Source: Paenibacillus aceris | GTDB taxonomy: Bacteria; Bacillota; Bacilli; Paenibacillales; NBRC-103111 | DNA: 64,000 nucleotides | Direction of reading: 5' to 3' | Assembly: GCF_017874035.1 (NCBI RefSeq) | Contig: NZ_JAGGKV010000023.1 | Span: forward strand, 52,224 to 116,223 | In this document: positions 1 through 9,327 of the stretch, in pieces | Numbering within the stretch: the stretch's first letter is position 1 | Layout: each line of letters begins with the position of its first letter | Program-made: the position numbers and the translations under genes | The notes under the pieces: generated by a model | What the model was told of the DNA's origin: nothing | Database searches by the model: none | What the model saw: only the letters and a program-made list of their open reading frames with translations

Positions 1-428
1 ACTTGTTCCTTTAGATACTTAACATCAAGCGTAGATTGCATCTCCTGTAAAAACTCTTCGCGAATTTCCGTTAGAGCACGGCTAAGCTCATCTTCGTCGA
101 CGGGCTTAAGCAAATAGTAAGACGCCCCTAACGTTATGGCAGCCTGAGCAAATTCAAATATATCGTAGCTTGTAATAAAGATTACTTTCGTTTCAATATA
201 TGAAGATCTTAATGCTTCTACAAAATCTAATCCCGTCATTCCCGGCATGTTAATATCGGCGACGATCAAATCATACTGCTCTTGTCGTGCAAGTTCTAGA
301 GCTTGAGAGCCATTCTCGGCTTCTTCCTCGATGATGTAACCAAGAGCCTCCCAGTCAATCAAATTAATCAAAAGCTTACGGAAATAATATTCATCATCGA
401 CGAGTAGTACACGTAATTTGGTGTTCAT
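1..428 (-). CDS. YesN-type response regulator, N-terminal part (cut by window edge)
   Basis: Only the first 142 codons are present; the gene runs off the left edge. They form a CheY-like receiver: an acidic pair at residues 11-12, the predicted phosphate-accepting Asp58 in VADINMPG and the conserved Lys108 in LLKPVDEDE. In this family the receiver is normally followed by a C-terminal AraC-type DNA-binding domain, which cannot be seen here. The ATG lies 6 bases beyond the kinase stop codon, and its ribosome site (AGAGAGGA) sits inside the last kinase codons, so the two genes are co-translated partners. It probably regulates the adjoining sugar transporter genes; that target is inferred. Confidence 0.9.
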   Translation of the reverse strand, partial: MNTKLRVLLVDDEYYFRKLLINLIDWEALGYIIEEEAENGSQALELARQEQYDLIVADINMPGMTGLDFVEALRSSYIETKVIFITSYDIFEFAQAAITLGASYYLLKPVDEDELSRALTEIREEFLQEMQSTLDVKYLKEQ

Positions 429-434
429 AGACAG

Positions 435-2237
435 CTACATCCTCTCTTCAAGCTCAGTTTTTTCGAAGACAAGGGGGATCCGCAGCTGCACTTCTACACC
501 TTCTCCTGGTTTCGAGAGGATTGTGATACCGAATGGCTGTCCATAGCGAAGCCTGACGCGTTCTTGTATGTTGCTAATACCGAAGCTGGATAAATCATGA
601 TGAGAAGGTTCATGCTTCCAAATTCGCTCAAGCTTGTCCTCGCTCATCCCGTTACCGTTATCCTTCACCGTGAAACAGAGAACTTTCATGCCATTCATCT
701 CTTCAATCCCGCCGGTGATCTCACAGAGCGCACCTTCCAGCTTATCTCTAAGTCCATGGTAGACCGCATTTTCCACAAGCGGCTGCAGCAGCATATTCGG
801 AATCCAACATCCCTCAATCCGGTTATCGAAGTCAATTCTATAATGCATACGGTGGTAACGAATGGTTTGGATATAAAGATAACTTTCGAGATGCTTCCTC
901 TCCTGGGACACTGGAATGAGCTCCTGGCCTCGATTTAGCGACATCCTGTAAAAATCGCCGAGCGATTTGACGACCTTACCGATATCAGGCGCTTGTTTCA
1001 TCAACGCCATTGAACGAATCATCTCTAATGTGTTATATAGAAAATGAGGTTTAATTTGTGAATAAGAAAGCCGAAGCTCCAACTTTCGCTTTTGCTTCTC
1101 CTCATGGTTAATCGTATGCATCAGGTCTTGAATCCGGCTTACCATTTCATTGAATTTATACGCCAAACGGCCGACTTCATCGTTAGAAACGACGATCGTC
1201 CGCGTATGCAGTTTGCCGTCTCCAACTGCTGTCATAGCCCTGCTTAGCTGCATAATCGGATTGGTAATCCATTTGGAAAATATAATGGAAAGGATCAGCG
1301 CCAAAAGTAACCCTGCCAGGCCAAAGCCTAAAATAAATAAGGTGATTTTCCACTGGTCCTTCATTAATTCCTTAGTAGGTACTGCATAGACAGCTCTCCA
1401 CCCGTTCTTATCCATAACTTTTGAAGAAACGAGTATGTTCATCTTTCCATTATTAAAAATCGTAGAACCATTTCCATCTACAATCATCCGGCCAAACAAG
1501 TCATACGTCGATTGAGAAACGATTTCTGGATCATTAGCAGTAAGGATCCTGCCTTCGGCATTGACAATCATGATATTGCTGCGCAGATCGTCGCTGCTAT
1601 AAATGTTGGACAATTTCCTCTCATCTATGTTGATATAAATGTAGCCCATTAGCAGCCCATTATTGATGTTAATGATACGCCTTCCTATGGCTAGTAAATT
1701 TTTACGCTGATCGTTTACAAGAAACGAGCTTTCGAATGTTTCAATCCATACCGCCGTACCTTTAGCGGCTATCAGTTGTTCTTTCGGATAGACGTTCACT
1801 GATGAGTCGGTAACATTCGACATATTGTCCGAATAATAAATTTTGCTTCCATCTGTTGATTGAATAACAACCGAGTCAATATACGGGTTGGATTCGACCA
1901 ATGAATTCAAACTAGCATACATCGATTGGATGTCATCCAACTGCTGCAGTTCGTTGTTCTCCGCGGTCGTTTCCATCAGTACGGATTGGTACGTTTTATT
2001 AATCATCGAGAGCTTCGAGAAATTTTCGATATCGTTAAACAAGGTGTTAACCGTGTTGGTAATATGTCCAATCTTTTGTTCTGAGCTACGAAGAGCCCGC
2101 TCCTCTGCTTGGTGCAGCGTCATTTGATACAGTGTAATGGTCAAAAAAACAATACTGGGTAAAATGATAATTACATTGATGAACTGTATTTTTTTGCGAA
2201 TCGGCATGTCTTGAAACACTAGGAACGACGCCTTCAT
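435..2237 (-). CDS. YesM-type sensor histidine kinase
   Basis: Two-component sensor kinase of the LytS/YesM class, 600 residues from the chosen ATG. Order: short cytoplasmic tail, membrane helix at about 18-38, an extracytoplasmic sensor region of about 260 residues, a second membrane helix near 300-320, HAMP, then the His_kinase domain with the phospho-accepting histidine at about residue 398 (IKPHFLYNTLE) and a HATPase with QPLVENAVYHG and DNGNGMS. A TTG 18 bases upstream reads in frame but overlaps the GGAGGAG ribosome site, so the ATG at 2237 is preferred. It lies between a binding-protein gene and its response regulator. The ligand is probably a sugar, by context only. Confidence 0.92.
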   Translation of the reverse strand: MKASFLVFQDMPIRKKIQFINVIIILPSIVFLTITLYQMTLHQAEERALRSSEQKIGHITNTVNTLFNDIENFSKLSMINKTYQSVLMETTAENNELQQLDDIQSMYASLNSLVESNPYIDSVVIQSTDGSKIYYSDNMSNVTDSSVNVYPKEQLIAAKGTAVWIETFESSFLVNDQRKNLLAIGRRIININNGLLMGYIYINIDERKLSNIYSSDDLRSNIMIVNAEGRILTANDPEIVSQSTYDLFGRMIVDGNGSTIFNNGKMNILVSSKVMDKNGWRAVYAVPTKELMKDQWKITLFILGFGLAGLLLALILSIIFSKWITNPIMQLSRAMTAVGDGKLHTRTIVVSNDEVGRLAYKFNEMVSRIQDLMHTINHEEKQKRKLELRLSYSQIKPHFLYNTLEMIRSMALMKQAPDIGKVVKSLGDFYRMSLNRGQELIPVSQERKHLESYLYIQTIRYHRMHYRIDFDNRIEGCWIPNMLLQPLVENAVYHGLRDKLEGALCEITGGIEEMNGMKVLCFTVKDNGNGMSEDKLERIWKHEPSHHDLSSFGISNIQERVRLRYGQPFGITILSKPGEGVEVQLRIPLVFEKTELEERM

Positions 2238-2276
2238 ACATATCTCCTCCAACAAGCAGTGCCGTGAACCAGCCGA

Positions 2277-3566
2277 TTACGGCTTCCTCATAATTTGCTC
2301 CATACTTTCCGTATACTGTGAGGAAGACAGTGTTCCCGTATACAATTTCTGGTTCAAATCCCGATACTCTTCACCCTTAGATGTTGTGATTGCACTATAC
2401 CAATATGTTTGGATGAACTTAAAGTTTTTGAAATCCACTAAATACTCCGCATACGCATCGTTTATTTTACCTTCTGGTTTCATTTCCGAGTCTGCATATG
2501 AGGCTTGACCCAGCTTGACGAGTTCATTATTGATTTTTAGCGAATACCGGATTGTGAACTCCTTAGCCTTCTGCAACTGCTGGGATTGGATGTTGACGAA
2601 CAGTCCGTAAGGTGTACTGCTTCGCTCGCCGGTGTTCGTAGAGAATGGATCCGCTGCCGCTCCCGTCTGGGGGAACTTAATGTAGCCTAAATCGTCGCCT
2701 AAACTTGAAATGGCTTTTGTGAAAATCCAAGAGCCGTTACAGATCATCAGCGCTTTACCCTTGTAAAACAAATCACGGGCTTCTAAATCGCTTTGATTTA
2801 AATACCCAGGTTGAAACGCATTTGCCTGTACTAATTGAATAACTTTGTCGGCAGCATCCACAAATGGCTTCTCGGTGAATTTGATTTCATGGTTAAGCGC
2901 TCGGTTAAAAGCATTTGGATCCTCGCGTAGCACCAAAGTATTATAGATGATATCTCCCGGCCAGCGGTCTTTGCCGCCCAAGGCAATTGGAGTAACACCT
3001 TTTCGATTGGCGGTCTGTATCACAGCAAGAAGCTCATCCCAAGTTTTGGGTGGCTGAATGCCCAGACTTGCCATAAGCTTTTTATTATAGACGACGACTT
3101 GCGATTGCTCGGGACGGTAAGGGACGGAGTAAATGCTGCCATCCGCTTCTTTAACCAAACTCCCTTTGTCAAATTTGGATTCAAGCCCAGATGAGGTAAA
3201 CACGTCATTTAACGGAGCCGCCACGTTAGCATTCAAAATTATTTCTCGCTCGGATTTGCCTAAGTATTGCGCGAATACATCGGGCAGTTCATTTGCAGAA
3301 ACGGCCACTTTGATTTTGGTTTTATACCGTTCCGGATTAATAAATTCATAATTCAGCTTGATATTCATCTCTTTGGCGACCTCTTCGGCAGCCGGCTTCA
3401 AATAGATATCCGTATTAAACATCCATAATGTCAGAGTTCCGCCTTGTTTCGTTTCATTCAGAGCTTCTAGAGCCTGTTTATCCCAAGCGTCGTTACCACA
3501 GCCAGACAACATAAGTACAAGACCAATCGTCAACAAAGATAAGAGACTTTGCTTCTTATGATTCAT
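2277..3566 (-). CDS. Sugar-type extracellular solute-binding lipoprotein next to the kinase
   Basis: Family 1 solute-binding protein of 429 residues with a lipoprotein signal (lipobox LSGC, Cys23), so it is anchored on the outer face of the membrane. The body shows typical family 1 segments such as PKTWDELLAVI and GKALMICNGSW. It is separated from the upstream transporter operon by a terminator at 3649-3680 and is followed 39 bases later by the kinase gene, so it is expressed with the two-component system rather than with permeases. It may present ligand to the kinase sensor region, or serve as an alternative receptor for the nearby permeases. The ligand is unknown. Confidence 0.88.
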   Translation of the reverse strand: MNHKKQSLLSLLTIGLVLMLSGCGNDAWDKQALEALNETKQGGTLTLWMFNTDIYLKPAAEEVAKEMNIKLNYEFINPERYKTKIKVAVSANELPDVFAQYLGKSEREIILNANVAAPLNDVFTSSGLESKFDKGSLVKEADGSIYSVPYRPEQSQVVVYNKKLMASLGIQPPKTWDELLAVIQTANRKGVTPIALGGKDRWPGDIIYNTLVLREDPNAFNRALNHEIKFTEKPFVDAADKVIQLVQANAFQPGYLNQSDLEARDLFYKGKALMICNGSWIFTKAISSLGDDLGYIKFPQTGAAADPFSTNTGERSSTPYGLFVNIQSQQLQKAKEFTIRYSLKINNELVKLGQASYADSEMKPEGKINDAYAEYLVDFKNFKFIQTYWYSAITTSKGEEYRDLNQKLYTGTLSSSQYTESMEQIMRKP

Positions 3567-3648
3567 GTAAAATCCCCCAGATATGCTGTTTTGTGGTACC
3601 TGATTCGTTTAAGCTCTATTATAGCTTATATTCCATAGAATCATAGTT

Positions 3649-3680
3649 AAAAAGGTCAGCCAGATTGCTCCGGATGACCT
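3649..3680 (-). terminator. Rho-independent terminator after the transporter operon
   Basis: Reading the minus strand, GGTCA at the 5' side pairs with TGACC, extended by imperfect pairs through the loop, and is followed by TTTTT. It sits just after the MalG-type permease stop and divides the transporter operon from the binding protein-kinase-regulator unit. Confidence 0.7.
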
Positions 3681-3701
3681 GACGCATATGAACCATTTGG
3701 C

Positions 3702-4544
3702 TTAATATTTCGCGCCTCCGTCGGCAAGTCCGCCGATTACAAAGGTTTGGGCGCCGAGATATAAAATCAAAGCAGGGATCGAAGCGATAACCGAAGAGCT
3801 CATCAGAAGTCCCCAAATGAAGGAGTCTGAGAATTTAAACCCTGCAATTCCAACCATTGCGGTCAGCTGGCTTGGACTCGTCGTAACGACAAGTGCGTAA
3901 AGAAACTCGTTCCATGACATGGTGAAGGCGAAGGTCGCCACCACCGCAATGCCCGGAGCAGCAATGGGAAAAATAATTCTCCATAGCGTTTGAAGTCGCG
4001 TGCACCCGTCAATTAACGCCGCTTCTTCCAAAGAACCCGGAATGGCCTTGAAGTAGCTAAGTAGCATGTAGCAGCAATAAGGTACGATAAAAGTCGGATA
4101 AATAATCAGCAATCCATATTTGTTATCGGCAAAACCGAGCTTGCTGACAAGCACATACATTGGGATAAACAGCACCGCCGCCGGCATTAAATAACAGATA
4201 ATAATGGATTTCGTAATGAATTTCCTGCCACGAAACTTAAGCCGGGTCAGACTGTAAGAAGCGAAAATACTAATGAATAAAGATATCAAAGTGGCAAGCA
4301 GGGAAACGATTAAACTGTTTTTAAGGTTGGTCATAAACTCTGTCTGGCTAAACAAGTCCTTGTAATGCTTTGTTGTTACCTCAGTCGGGATCAAGGAAGG
4401 TTTGGCATCGTACATCAGTGCGTCGGGAGTGAACGATGTCTTAACCATCCAATAGACCGGAAACAATGTCCAAATTAAGCCGAAAACGACGATTGCATAA
4501 ATCAACGTTTTTTTTCGAACGGCACGCACGGTGGATGCTCGCAT
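3702..4544 (-). CDS. Carbohydrate ABC transporter permease, MalG type
   Basis: Inner-membrane subunit of a sugar importer, about 280 residues with six predicted membrane helices and the ATPase-coupling EAA loop (EAALIDGCTRLQTLWRIIFP). The reading frame opens at a GTG at 4556, but the GGGGAGGT ribosome site directly abuts that codon; the ATG at 4544 has a better distance. It follows the MalF-type permease by a few bases and ends the operon. No ATPase is encoded here; Gram-positive systems of this class usually share a common MsmX-type ATPase encoded elsewhere. Confidence 0.9.
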   Translation of the reverse strand: MRASTVRAVRKKTLIYAIVVFGLIWTLFPVYWMVKTSFTPDALMYDAKPSLIPTEVTTKHYKDLFSQTEFMTNLKNSLIVSLLATLISLFISIFASYSLTRLKFRGRKFITKSIIICYLMPAAVLFIPMYVLVSKLGFADNKYGLLIIYPTFIVPYCCYMLLSYFKAIPGSLEEAALIDGCTRLQTLWRIIFPIAAPGIAVVATFAFTMSWNEFLYALVVTTSPSQLTAMVGIAGFKFSDSFIWGLLMSSSVIASIPALILYLGAQTFVIGGLADGGAKY

Positions 4545-4562
4545 CCTTGATGCCACCTCCCC

Positions 4563-5444
4563 TCATTCTTCCTTAGCCAGCTTTCGGGTCATGAAGAACA
4601 TCAGCACCAGCAAGATTGGAATAATAGATCCAGCCACACTGAGCGATTTGCCCATATCATTTTGGAGAAAAGCGGTTTCGTACGTATAAACGGAAATAAC
4701 CGCCGAATTATACAAAGGTCCTCCTCCGGTAATCAAATAAATATTTTCGAAATCATTGAACGTCCAGATCGAAGACAGCATTGTCGTAATGACAAGTACC
4801 GAACTGATGGAAGGAATCGTGACTGAGAAAAATTGCCGAATGGGGCCCGCCCCGTCAATTTTCGCTGCCTCATACATCTGCCTGTCAATCGTCTGCAAAC
4901 CGCCAAGAATACTGAACAAGAAGAAGGGAATCCCCCGCCAAATATTGACAATGATGACGGATACTAATGCAATTTTAGGTCCGCTTAACCATGCGACCGG
5001 ATTTTCAATCAAACCTGTATCAAGCAGCAATTGGTTTATGATGCCGTAAGAATCGTTATACATCCACTTCCACGTAAGCGCCGACACTAGTCCCGAAATC
5101 GCCCACGGTACAAGGAACAACACCCGCACAATGGATCTTCCGAAAAATGCCTGATTGAGGGTCAAGGCAAAAATCATCCCGATCACCAGTTTAAAGAACA
5201 CATCCGTCATAAAATAAATAAAAGTATTTTTGAGGACTTTCCAATACACGGGGTCTGTAAAAATTTCGCGGTAGTTCTCAAAGCCAATAAAATGCGCTTG
5301 GGCTCCTACGGTTTTATCGGTTAAGCTCAGGTATAGCGCATTGATAAAAGGAATGCCGATCACCACGAAAATGACGATGATAACCGGCATGACCGACGTA
5401 TACCCCAAAACCATTTCACTTCTTCGATTGGATGATTGTAGCAT
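4563..5444 (-). CDS. Carbohydrate ABC transporter permease, MalF type
   Basis: Partner permease of 293 residues with six predicted membrane helices and an EAA loop (YEAAKIDGAGPIRQFFSVTIP). The start has a GCAGGTG ribosome site. It lies between the binding protein (stop at 5495) and the MalG-type permease, giving the usual order binding protein, permease, permease. The substrate is probably an oligosaccharide, by family only. Confidence 0.92.
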   Translation of the reverse strand: MLQSSNRRSEMVLGYTSVMPVIIVIFVVIGIPFINALYLSLTDKTVGAQAHFIGFENYREIFTDPVYWKVLKNTFIYFMTDVFFKLVIGMIFALTLNQAFFGRSIVRVLFLVPWAISGLVSALTWKWMYNDSYGIINQLLLDTGLIENPVAWLSGPKIALVSVIIVNIWRGIPFFLFSILGGLQTIDRQMYEAAKIDGAGPIRQFFSVTIPSISSVLVITTMLSSIWTFNDFENIYLITGGGPLYNSAVISVYTYETAFLQNDMGKSLSVAGSIIPILLVLMFFMTRKLAKEE

Positions 5445-5494
5445 GGTTTCACCTGCCTATGGGAAAGTACGCCAGTTAGATTGTGAGGTTAAAC

Positions 5495-6859
5495 TTATTT
5501 TTTCTCGTAAACTCTTTTGTAGTTTTTTTCAATCTCATCAAGCGCTTTTTTCGGGTCTGTGTTATTCACGACAATACTTTGTACGGCCTTAGGAAGGATG
5601 TATTCGCTAATCACTTGCGAAGCGCGGGCATCCGGAGGCCCTGGATCACCCAGTGGGACAATGTTTTTCGAGGCATCGAACCAGCCTTTGTTTTCCGGTT
5701 TTTGCCAAAACTCTGTATTTTCATAGCCGTTCAATACCGGCACGGCCAATCCATTCAACTTCTCGATCAGCTTTCCATAGAAATCTTTGTTGAAGAAGTA
5801 ATCAATATATTTTTTGGCATTATCAATATTTTTACCTTTGTTAAACATAACGAACACGGTACCGCCGCCTGAACCGAACTGTCTTTTCGGACCTGCAGGC
5901 CATGGCATGATCTGCGTGTTGTTAAGCAATTCCGGCTTCTCTTTTCTCATCGCCGCATACACACTGCTGGAGTTAAAAATGATCCCTACTTGACCATTCA
6001 AATAAGCCGTATTATTCCATGAGTCATCGCCTGTTATTGCGCCGGGAGGCGTTAATTTTTCCGTGAAGAAGCTGGTGTCAAACTTGAGAGCCTCCAAAGC
6101 TTCCGCTGTATTGACCGTAACTTTACCGTCCTTATCGACCAAATCCGTGCCGTACGTTCTAATTAAGTTCTCGATACGGCCATTCGAATCTCCCCCGCCC
6201 CCAAGCTGAAAGCCAAGCCCATAAAAATTATTTTTCGGGTCGTTGATCGCTTTTGCCACTTTTTTTACATCATCCCACGTTTTCGGGAGTTCAAGCTTCT
6301 TTTCGGCCACCTTATCTTTTCTCACATACATAACATTCGGATTATGATAAACCGGAATCTCAAACCAACCCTCTAACGCATAAGCATATTTCTTGGAGTC
6401 TTCCCTGAAATCATATTTCTTTAAAATATCCGAAATTTCCACCAGTTGATTGTTGCCCACAAATTGTTTCGCGACAAAATCGTCAGCCAACAACAAATTT
6501 GGCGGGTTTCCTGCTTCAACCGCCGCAAGCAGTTTCGTCTTTAAGTCTGCCGGTGGAATTGCGACATACTCTACATCGACATTGAATTCCTTGGAGAATT
6601 GCGCCACTCTCTCTTTTTGCGAATCATTGTATTCCTTCACATATTCCGACTTGTCCCAAAAGATCAATTTCGTCTTTTTGGCATTGTTTTGCTCCCCCGT
6701 CTTCGAAGCGTCTGCGTTTTGTGTGGCTGCAGCCGTCGTGCTCCCACTCGCTGGAGTTGCACTCGTACTCGCATTGTTACTCGGACTGCTGCAGCCTGCC
6801 GCTGCAAATACGAGTGAGAAAACAACCGGCAATGACATCGCTTTTTTTAGTTTGGACAT
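5495..6859 (-). CDS. Sugar-type extracellular solute-binding lipoprotein
   Basis: First gene of the importer operon: 454 residues, lipoprotein signal with lipobox AAGC (Cys23) followed by a Ser/Thr/Ala/Asn-rich linker to about residue 58, then a family 1 solute-binding fold (TWDDVKKVAKAIND, GGGTVFVMFNKGKN). A strong AAGGAGGAG ribosome site precedes the ATG. It captures the substrate for the two permeases that follow. It differs clearly in sequence from the second binding protein at 2277-3566, so the two are not recent duplicates. Confidence 0.92.
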   Translation of the reverse strand: MSKLKKAMSLPVVFSLVFAAAGCSSPSNNASTSATPASGSTTAAATQNADASKTGEQNNAKKTKLIFWDKSEYVKEYNDSQKERVAQFSKEFNVDVEYVAIPPADLKTKLLAAVEAGNPPNLLLADDFVAKQFVGNNQLVEISDILKKYDFREDSKKYAYALEGWFEIPVYHNPNVMYVRKDKVAEKKLELPKTWDDVKKVAKAINDPKNNFYGLGFQLGGGGDSNGRIENLIRTYGTDLVDKDGKVTVNTAEALEALKFDTSFFTEKLTPPGAITGDDSWNNTAYLNGQVGIIFNSSSVYAAMRKEKPELLNNTQIMPWPAGPKRQFGSGGGTVFVMFNKGKNIDNAKKYIDYFFNKDFYGKLIEKLNGLAVPVLNGYENTEFWQKPENKGWFDASKNIVPLGDPGPPDARASQVISEYILPKAVQSIVVNNTDPKKALDEIEKNYKRVYEKK

Positions 6860-7011
6860 GTCGCTCCTCCTTATGAATCCGTTTACATTTCGATTATAGC
6901 CAGACAGAGGGTCAGTATGAATGGATTATTTTTGGGCGTACCCGTAAATATTTTGTTCGTGAGTAAGAAATAAAACCAACAGATTGACAATGGGGTCCGA
7001 TTTTTGAACAT

Positions 7012-7041
7012 AGCAAAAAACAGACGAGTCTAACTCGTCTG
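7012..7041 (-). terminator. Rho-independent terminator of the FetAB-like operon
   Basis: Perfect 9-base stem (CAGACGAGT and ACTCGTCTG, 3-base loop) followed on the minus strand by TTTTTTGCT. The upstream arm overlaps the last codons of the permease gene. Confidence 0.88.
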
Positions 7042-7785
7042 TTTTCGCAAAGTCAGTTCCTTCGTGCACCACAACTTATAGCTAAGCATACTCAAAATAA
7101 TACTGGTCATCGCAGCCGAGGCCGTAAAAGCAAACAAAATCAGTATTTGGTACCGAACCGCTTCTACGGGACTCGTTCCCGCGATAATCATACCTGTCAT
7201 CATCCCTGGCAGTTGAACGAGTCCGACTGTCTTCATACCGTCGATGGTTGGAATCATACTAGCCTTCACAGAGCTCTGAAGCGCCCTTTGAAAAGCCTGT
7301 TTCGGCGTTGCGCCAAGCGCGAAAAGCGCTTCGATCACATCCCGGGATGTTTCCACCTCGCGATTCATTTGATTCAAGAACAACCCGCAAACAATCATTG
7401 AACTTCCAATCGTCATTCCACTAATCGGGATAATGAATTGGGTTGTTGGCTTAATAATGTTCAGGCTAAGCATTAAGCCAATTGTTAATATCTCCGTTAC
7501 GGCAATCGCTGCCGCTATTCGCCAGTTAATCCCCTTTAGCCCTTTCCCTCGTTTGCCAGCGTTATGTGTAGCGACAGCAATCATGATGGAAATTATCCCG
7601 ATCGTATAGGCCAAATGTTCCGTCTGAAAAACAAAATGAAGCACATATCCAATGAATAAAAGCTGTAAAGCGCCACGTATCGTTCCCAGCGCAATGTCCT
7701 TCTCGAGTCCAAGCTTCTGCCACTTGGATAAAGCCATCGTTATCATAACAAACGTTAGCGTGAAGCCCAATGCTAATGTAGACAT
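7030..7785 (-). CDS. fetB: FetB-like ABC exporter permease (UPF0014/YbbM family)
   Basis: Integral membrane protein of 251 residues with about seven predicted helices and the conserved family stretch around residues 115-200 (NRGV-type loop replaced by ALGATPKQAFQRALQSSVKA; then LPGMMTGMIIAGTSPVEAVRYQ). In E. coli, FetB pairs with the ATPase FetA and is linked to iron export and peroxide tolerance; the substrate here is not shown by the sequence. The gene starts 2 bases after the ATPase stop, its ribosome site (GGAGGGGAG) lying within the ATPase gene, so the two are coupled. Confidence 0.85.
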   Translation of the reverse strand: MSTLALGFTLTFVMITMALSKWQKLGLEKDIALGTIRGALQLLFIGYVLHFVFQTEHLAYTIGIISIMIAVATHNAGKRGKGLKGINWRIAAAIAVTEILTIGLMLSLNIIKPTTQFIIPISGMTIGSSMIVCGLFLNQMNREVETSRDVIEALFALGATPKQAFQRALQSSVKASMIPTIDGMKTVGLVQLPGMMTGMIIAGTSPVEAVRYQILILFAFTASAAMTSIILSMLSYKLWCTKELTLRKQTS

Positions 7786-7787
7786 GA

Positions 7788-8510
7788 CTACATCTCCCCT
7801 CCTGTCGATACCGCTTCATCTTGTGGGGGGAGATGTCCATCTTTTTCTATAGTGTCTGAGGTAAGTACTCCGTTCTCCAAGTACCAAAACCGATTCGCCA
7901 CCCTCTTGGCTTGATCCTGCTCGTGAGTCACCCATATCAACGCGACCCCCTTATCTTCCCGCCACTTCTTCAGTGTTGCTTCCACCGCCAGCTTACTTTG
8001 TGCATCCAGCGCAGAAGACACTTCATCAAGCAACAGAATGTCGGATTCCAACAGCATCGACCGCACAAGTTGAATACGCTGCTTCTGCCCGCCGGACAGC
8101 GCAGCCGCATCTTGAGACCAATCGAGTTCCCCAAGCCCTACCTCATCTATCAATTTCGCTGCTAGTTTTTGATCAAACTTTCGATGATGAAGTTTACTCA
8201 CCAACGTTAAGTTATCTTCAATCGTTCCCGGCACCAATGCCGGTTGTTGAGGAACATAGCAGACTTTTTTACGCCATTCGCAAGGTCCCCAGGCGGATAC
8301 AGACCGTCCATGCAAAGCTAAACAATCGCTATGATCGCCTTCTAATGAGGCTAGAACCCGCAATAGCGTGCTCTTCCCATGTCCGGAAGGCCCTTGAATC
8401 GCGATTGAATCTTTTAACCTGACTTCCATATTTAATTCCTTAAATAAATGGGATGCCCCTCCGCTTGGATGTTTCTTAGTTAAATTTTTTACAACAAGCA
8501 AAGACTGCAA
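7788..8510 (-). CDS. fetA: FetA-like ABC transporter ATP-binding protein
   Basis: Cytoplasmic ATPase of 240 residues with Walker A GPSGHGKST (about 40-48), Q-loop PQQP, signature LSGGQKQR, Walker B DILLLDE and H-loop WVTHE. Translation most likely begins at a TTG with AGGAG nine bases upstream; no ATG is better placed. It is the first gene of a two-gene unit with the FetB-like permease. The pairing with a UPF0014 permease, rather than its own sequence, supports the FetA assignment. Confidence 0.82.
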   Translation of the reverse strand: MQSLLVVKNLTKKHPSGGASHLFKELNMEVRLKDSIAIQGPSGHGKSTLLRVLASLEGDHSDCLALHGRSVSAWGPCEWRKKVCYVPQQPALVPGTIEDNLTLVSKLHHRKFDQKLAAKLIDEVGLGELDWSQDAAALSGGQKQRIQLVRSMLLESDILLLDEVSSALDAQSKLAVEATLKKWREDKGVALIWVTHEQDQAKRVANRFWYLENGVLTSDTIEKDGHLPPQDEAVSTGGEM

Positions 8511-8631
8511 AATCTTTCACTCCTAAATGATCTGATGAATGATTGTTCTAGTATATCATAGCCAGGTCTTTTGCAAGCAATGTCATTTGGCGTGCGGTTA
8601 GAGGCATCAAATCAAAGAGACCCTCTGCAGT

Positions 8632-9297
8632 TCATGGCATATATACCGTTTTTAAATGCTGTAGATTCCAACCTACTCTATCGCCTTGGGCATTGATAAG
8701 TTCTACGAAATTATTATCTGCTTTTTGAAGTAAGCCCATTTTATTCGTATGATCCCCCAGATCGAAAACAACTAGTTTTCCTTCCAGCTTTTTGCATTGC
8801 TCTTCGAATGATTTAGATAAAGTAATCTGAGTTGGGCTTACAGGAAGTAATTGGTTGCTAAGTGAATAGGGAGTAAGGTTAGATTGATAAGGAATTAACC
8901 ATTTCAAATGGTTCATAGATACGAACATCGTTTTGTAGACCGGCGAATAGAAGACGAAGTAGTCATTCATAATACTCGTTAAATAGCCATGAATCGTTTT
9001 ATTTCCCGTCACATAAATTTCTACAAATCTCCCCTTGGCATTTGTTAATATTTTCCGAAATGAGAGGTTCTCCGTTTGATAATCAATGGAAGCATTTGAA
9101 GGTTCGGTTATTTCCCCGCTAGATTGTGCGTCAAAAATGACATTTTGCACATGAACTAAAGGGATGTAAAAGAATCTTTGTTCATTTGCGAGGACCATCA
9201 GATCCAGCCCCAAATCAATTAACCTCCCTTCACAAACCGTATTGCCTGAAATCTCAACGATCACTTGTTTACCAACAAATTGTTCAAGAACGCGCAT
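8632..9297 (-). CDS. Protein of three tandem Sm/SH3-like repeats (DUF2642-like)
   Basis: Soluble protein of about 221 residues, not assigned a function. Three segments of about 60 residues share one pattern: a leading helix, GKxVxhxhxG, a strand pair, and a closing hxHhKxhhxP-like strand (LVHVQNVIF, MNHLKWLIP, LQHLKTVYMP). This is typical of the small beta-barrel Sm-like modules found in DUF2642 proteins of spore formers, some of which are spore-associated. The ORF opens at 9318, but AGGAGGT sits between that ATG and the one at 9297, which is therefore preferred. It lies 30 bases after the ArsB-like gene and may be co-transcribed with it. Confidence 0.6.
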   Translation of the reverse strand: MRVLEQFVGKQVIVEISGNTVCEGRLIDLGLDLMVLANEQRFFYIPLVHVQNVIFDAQSSGEITEPSNASIDYQTENLSFRKILTNAKGRFVEIYVTGNKTIHGYLTSIMNDYFVFYSPVYKTMFVSMNHLKWLIPYQSNLTPYSLSNQLLPVSPTQITLSKSFEEQCKKLEGKLVVFDLGDHTNKMGLLQKADNNFVELINAQGDRVGWNLQHLKTVYMP

Positions 9298-9327
9298 ACG
9301 ATCGACCTCCTGTCTCATTTTTCCGTA

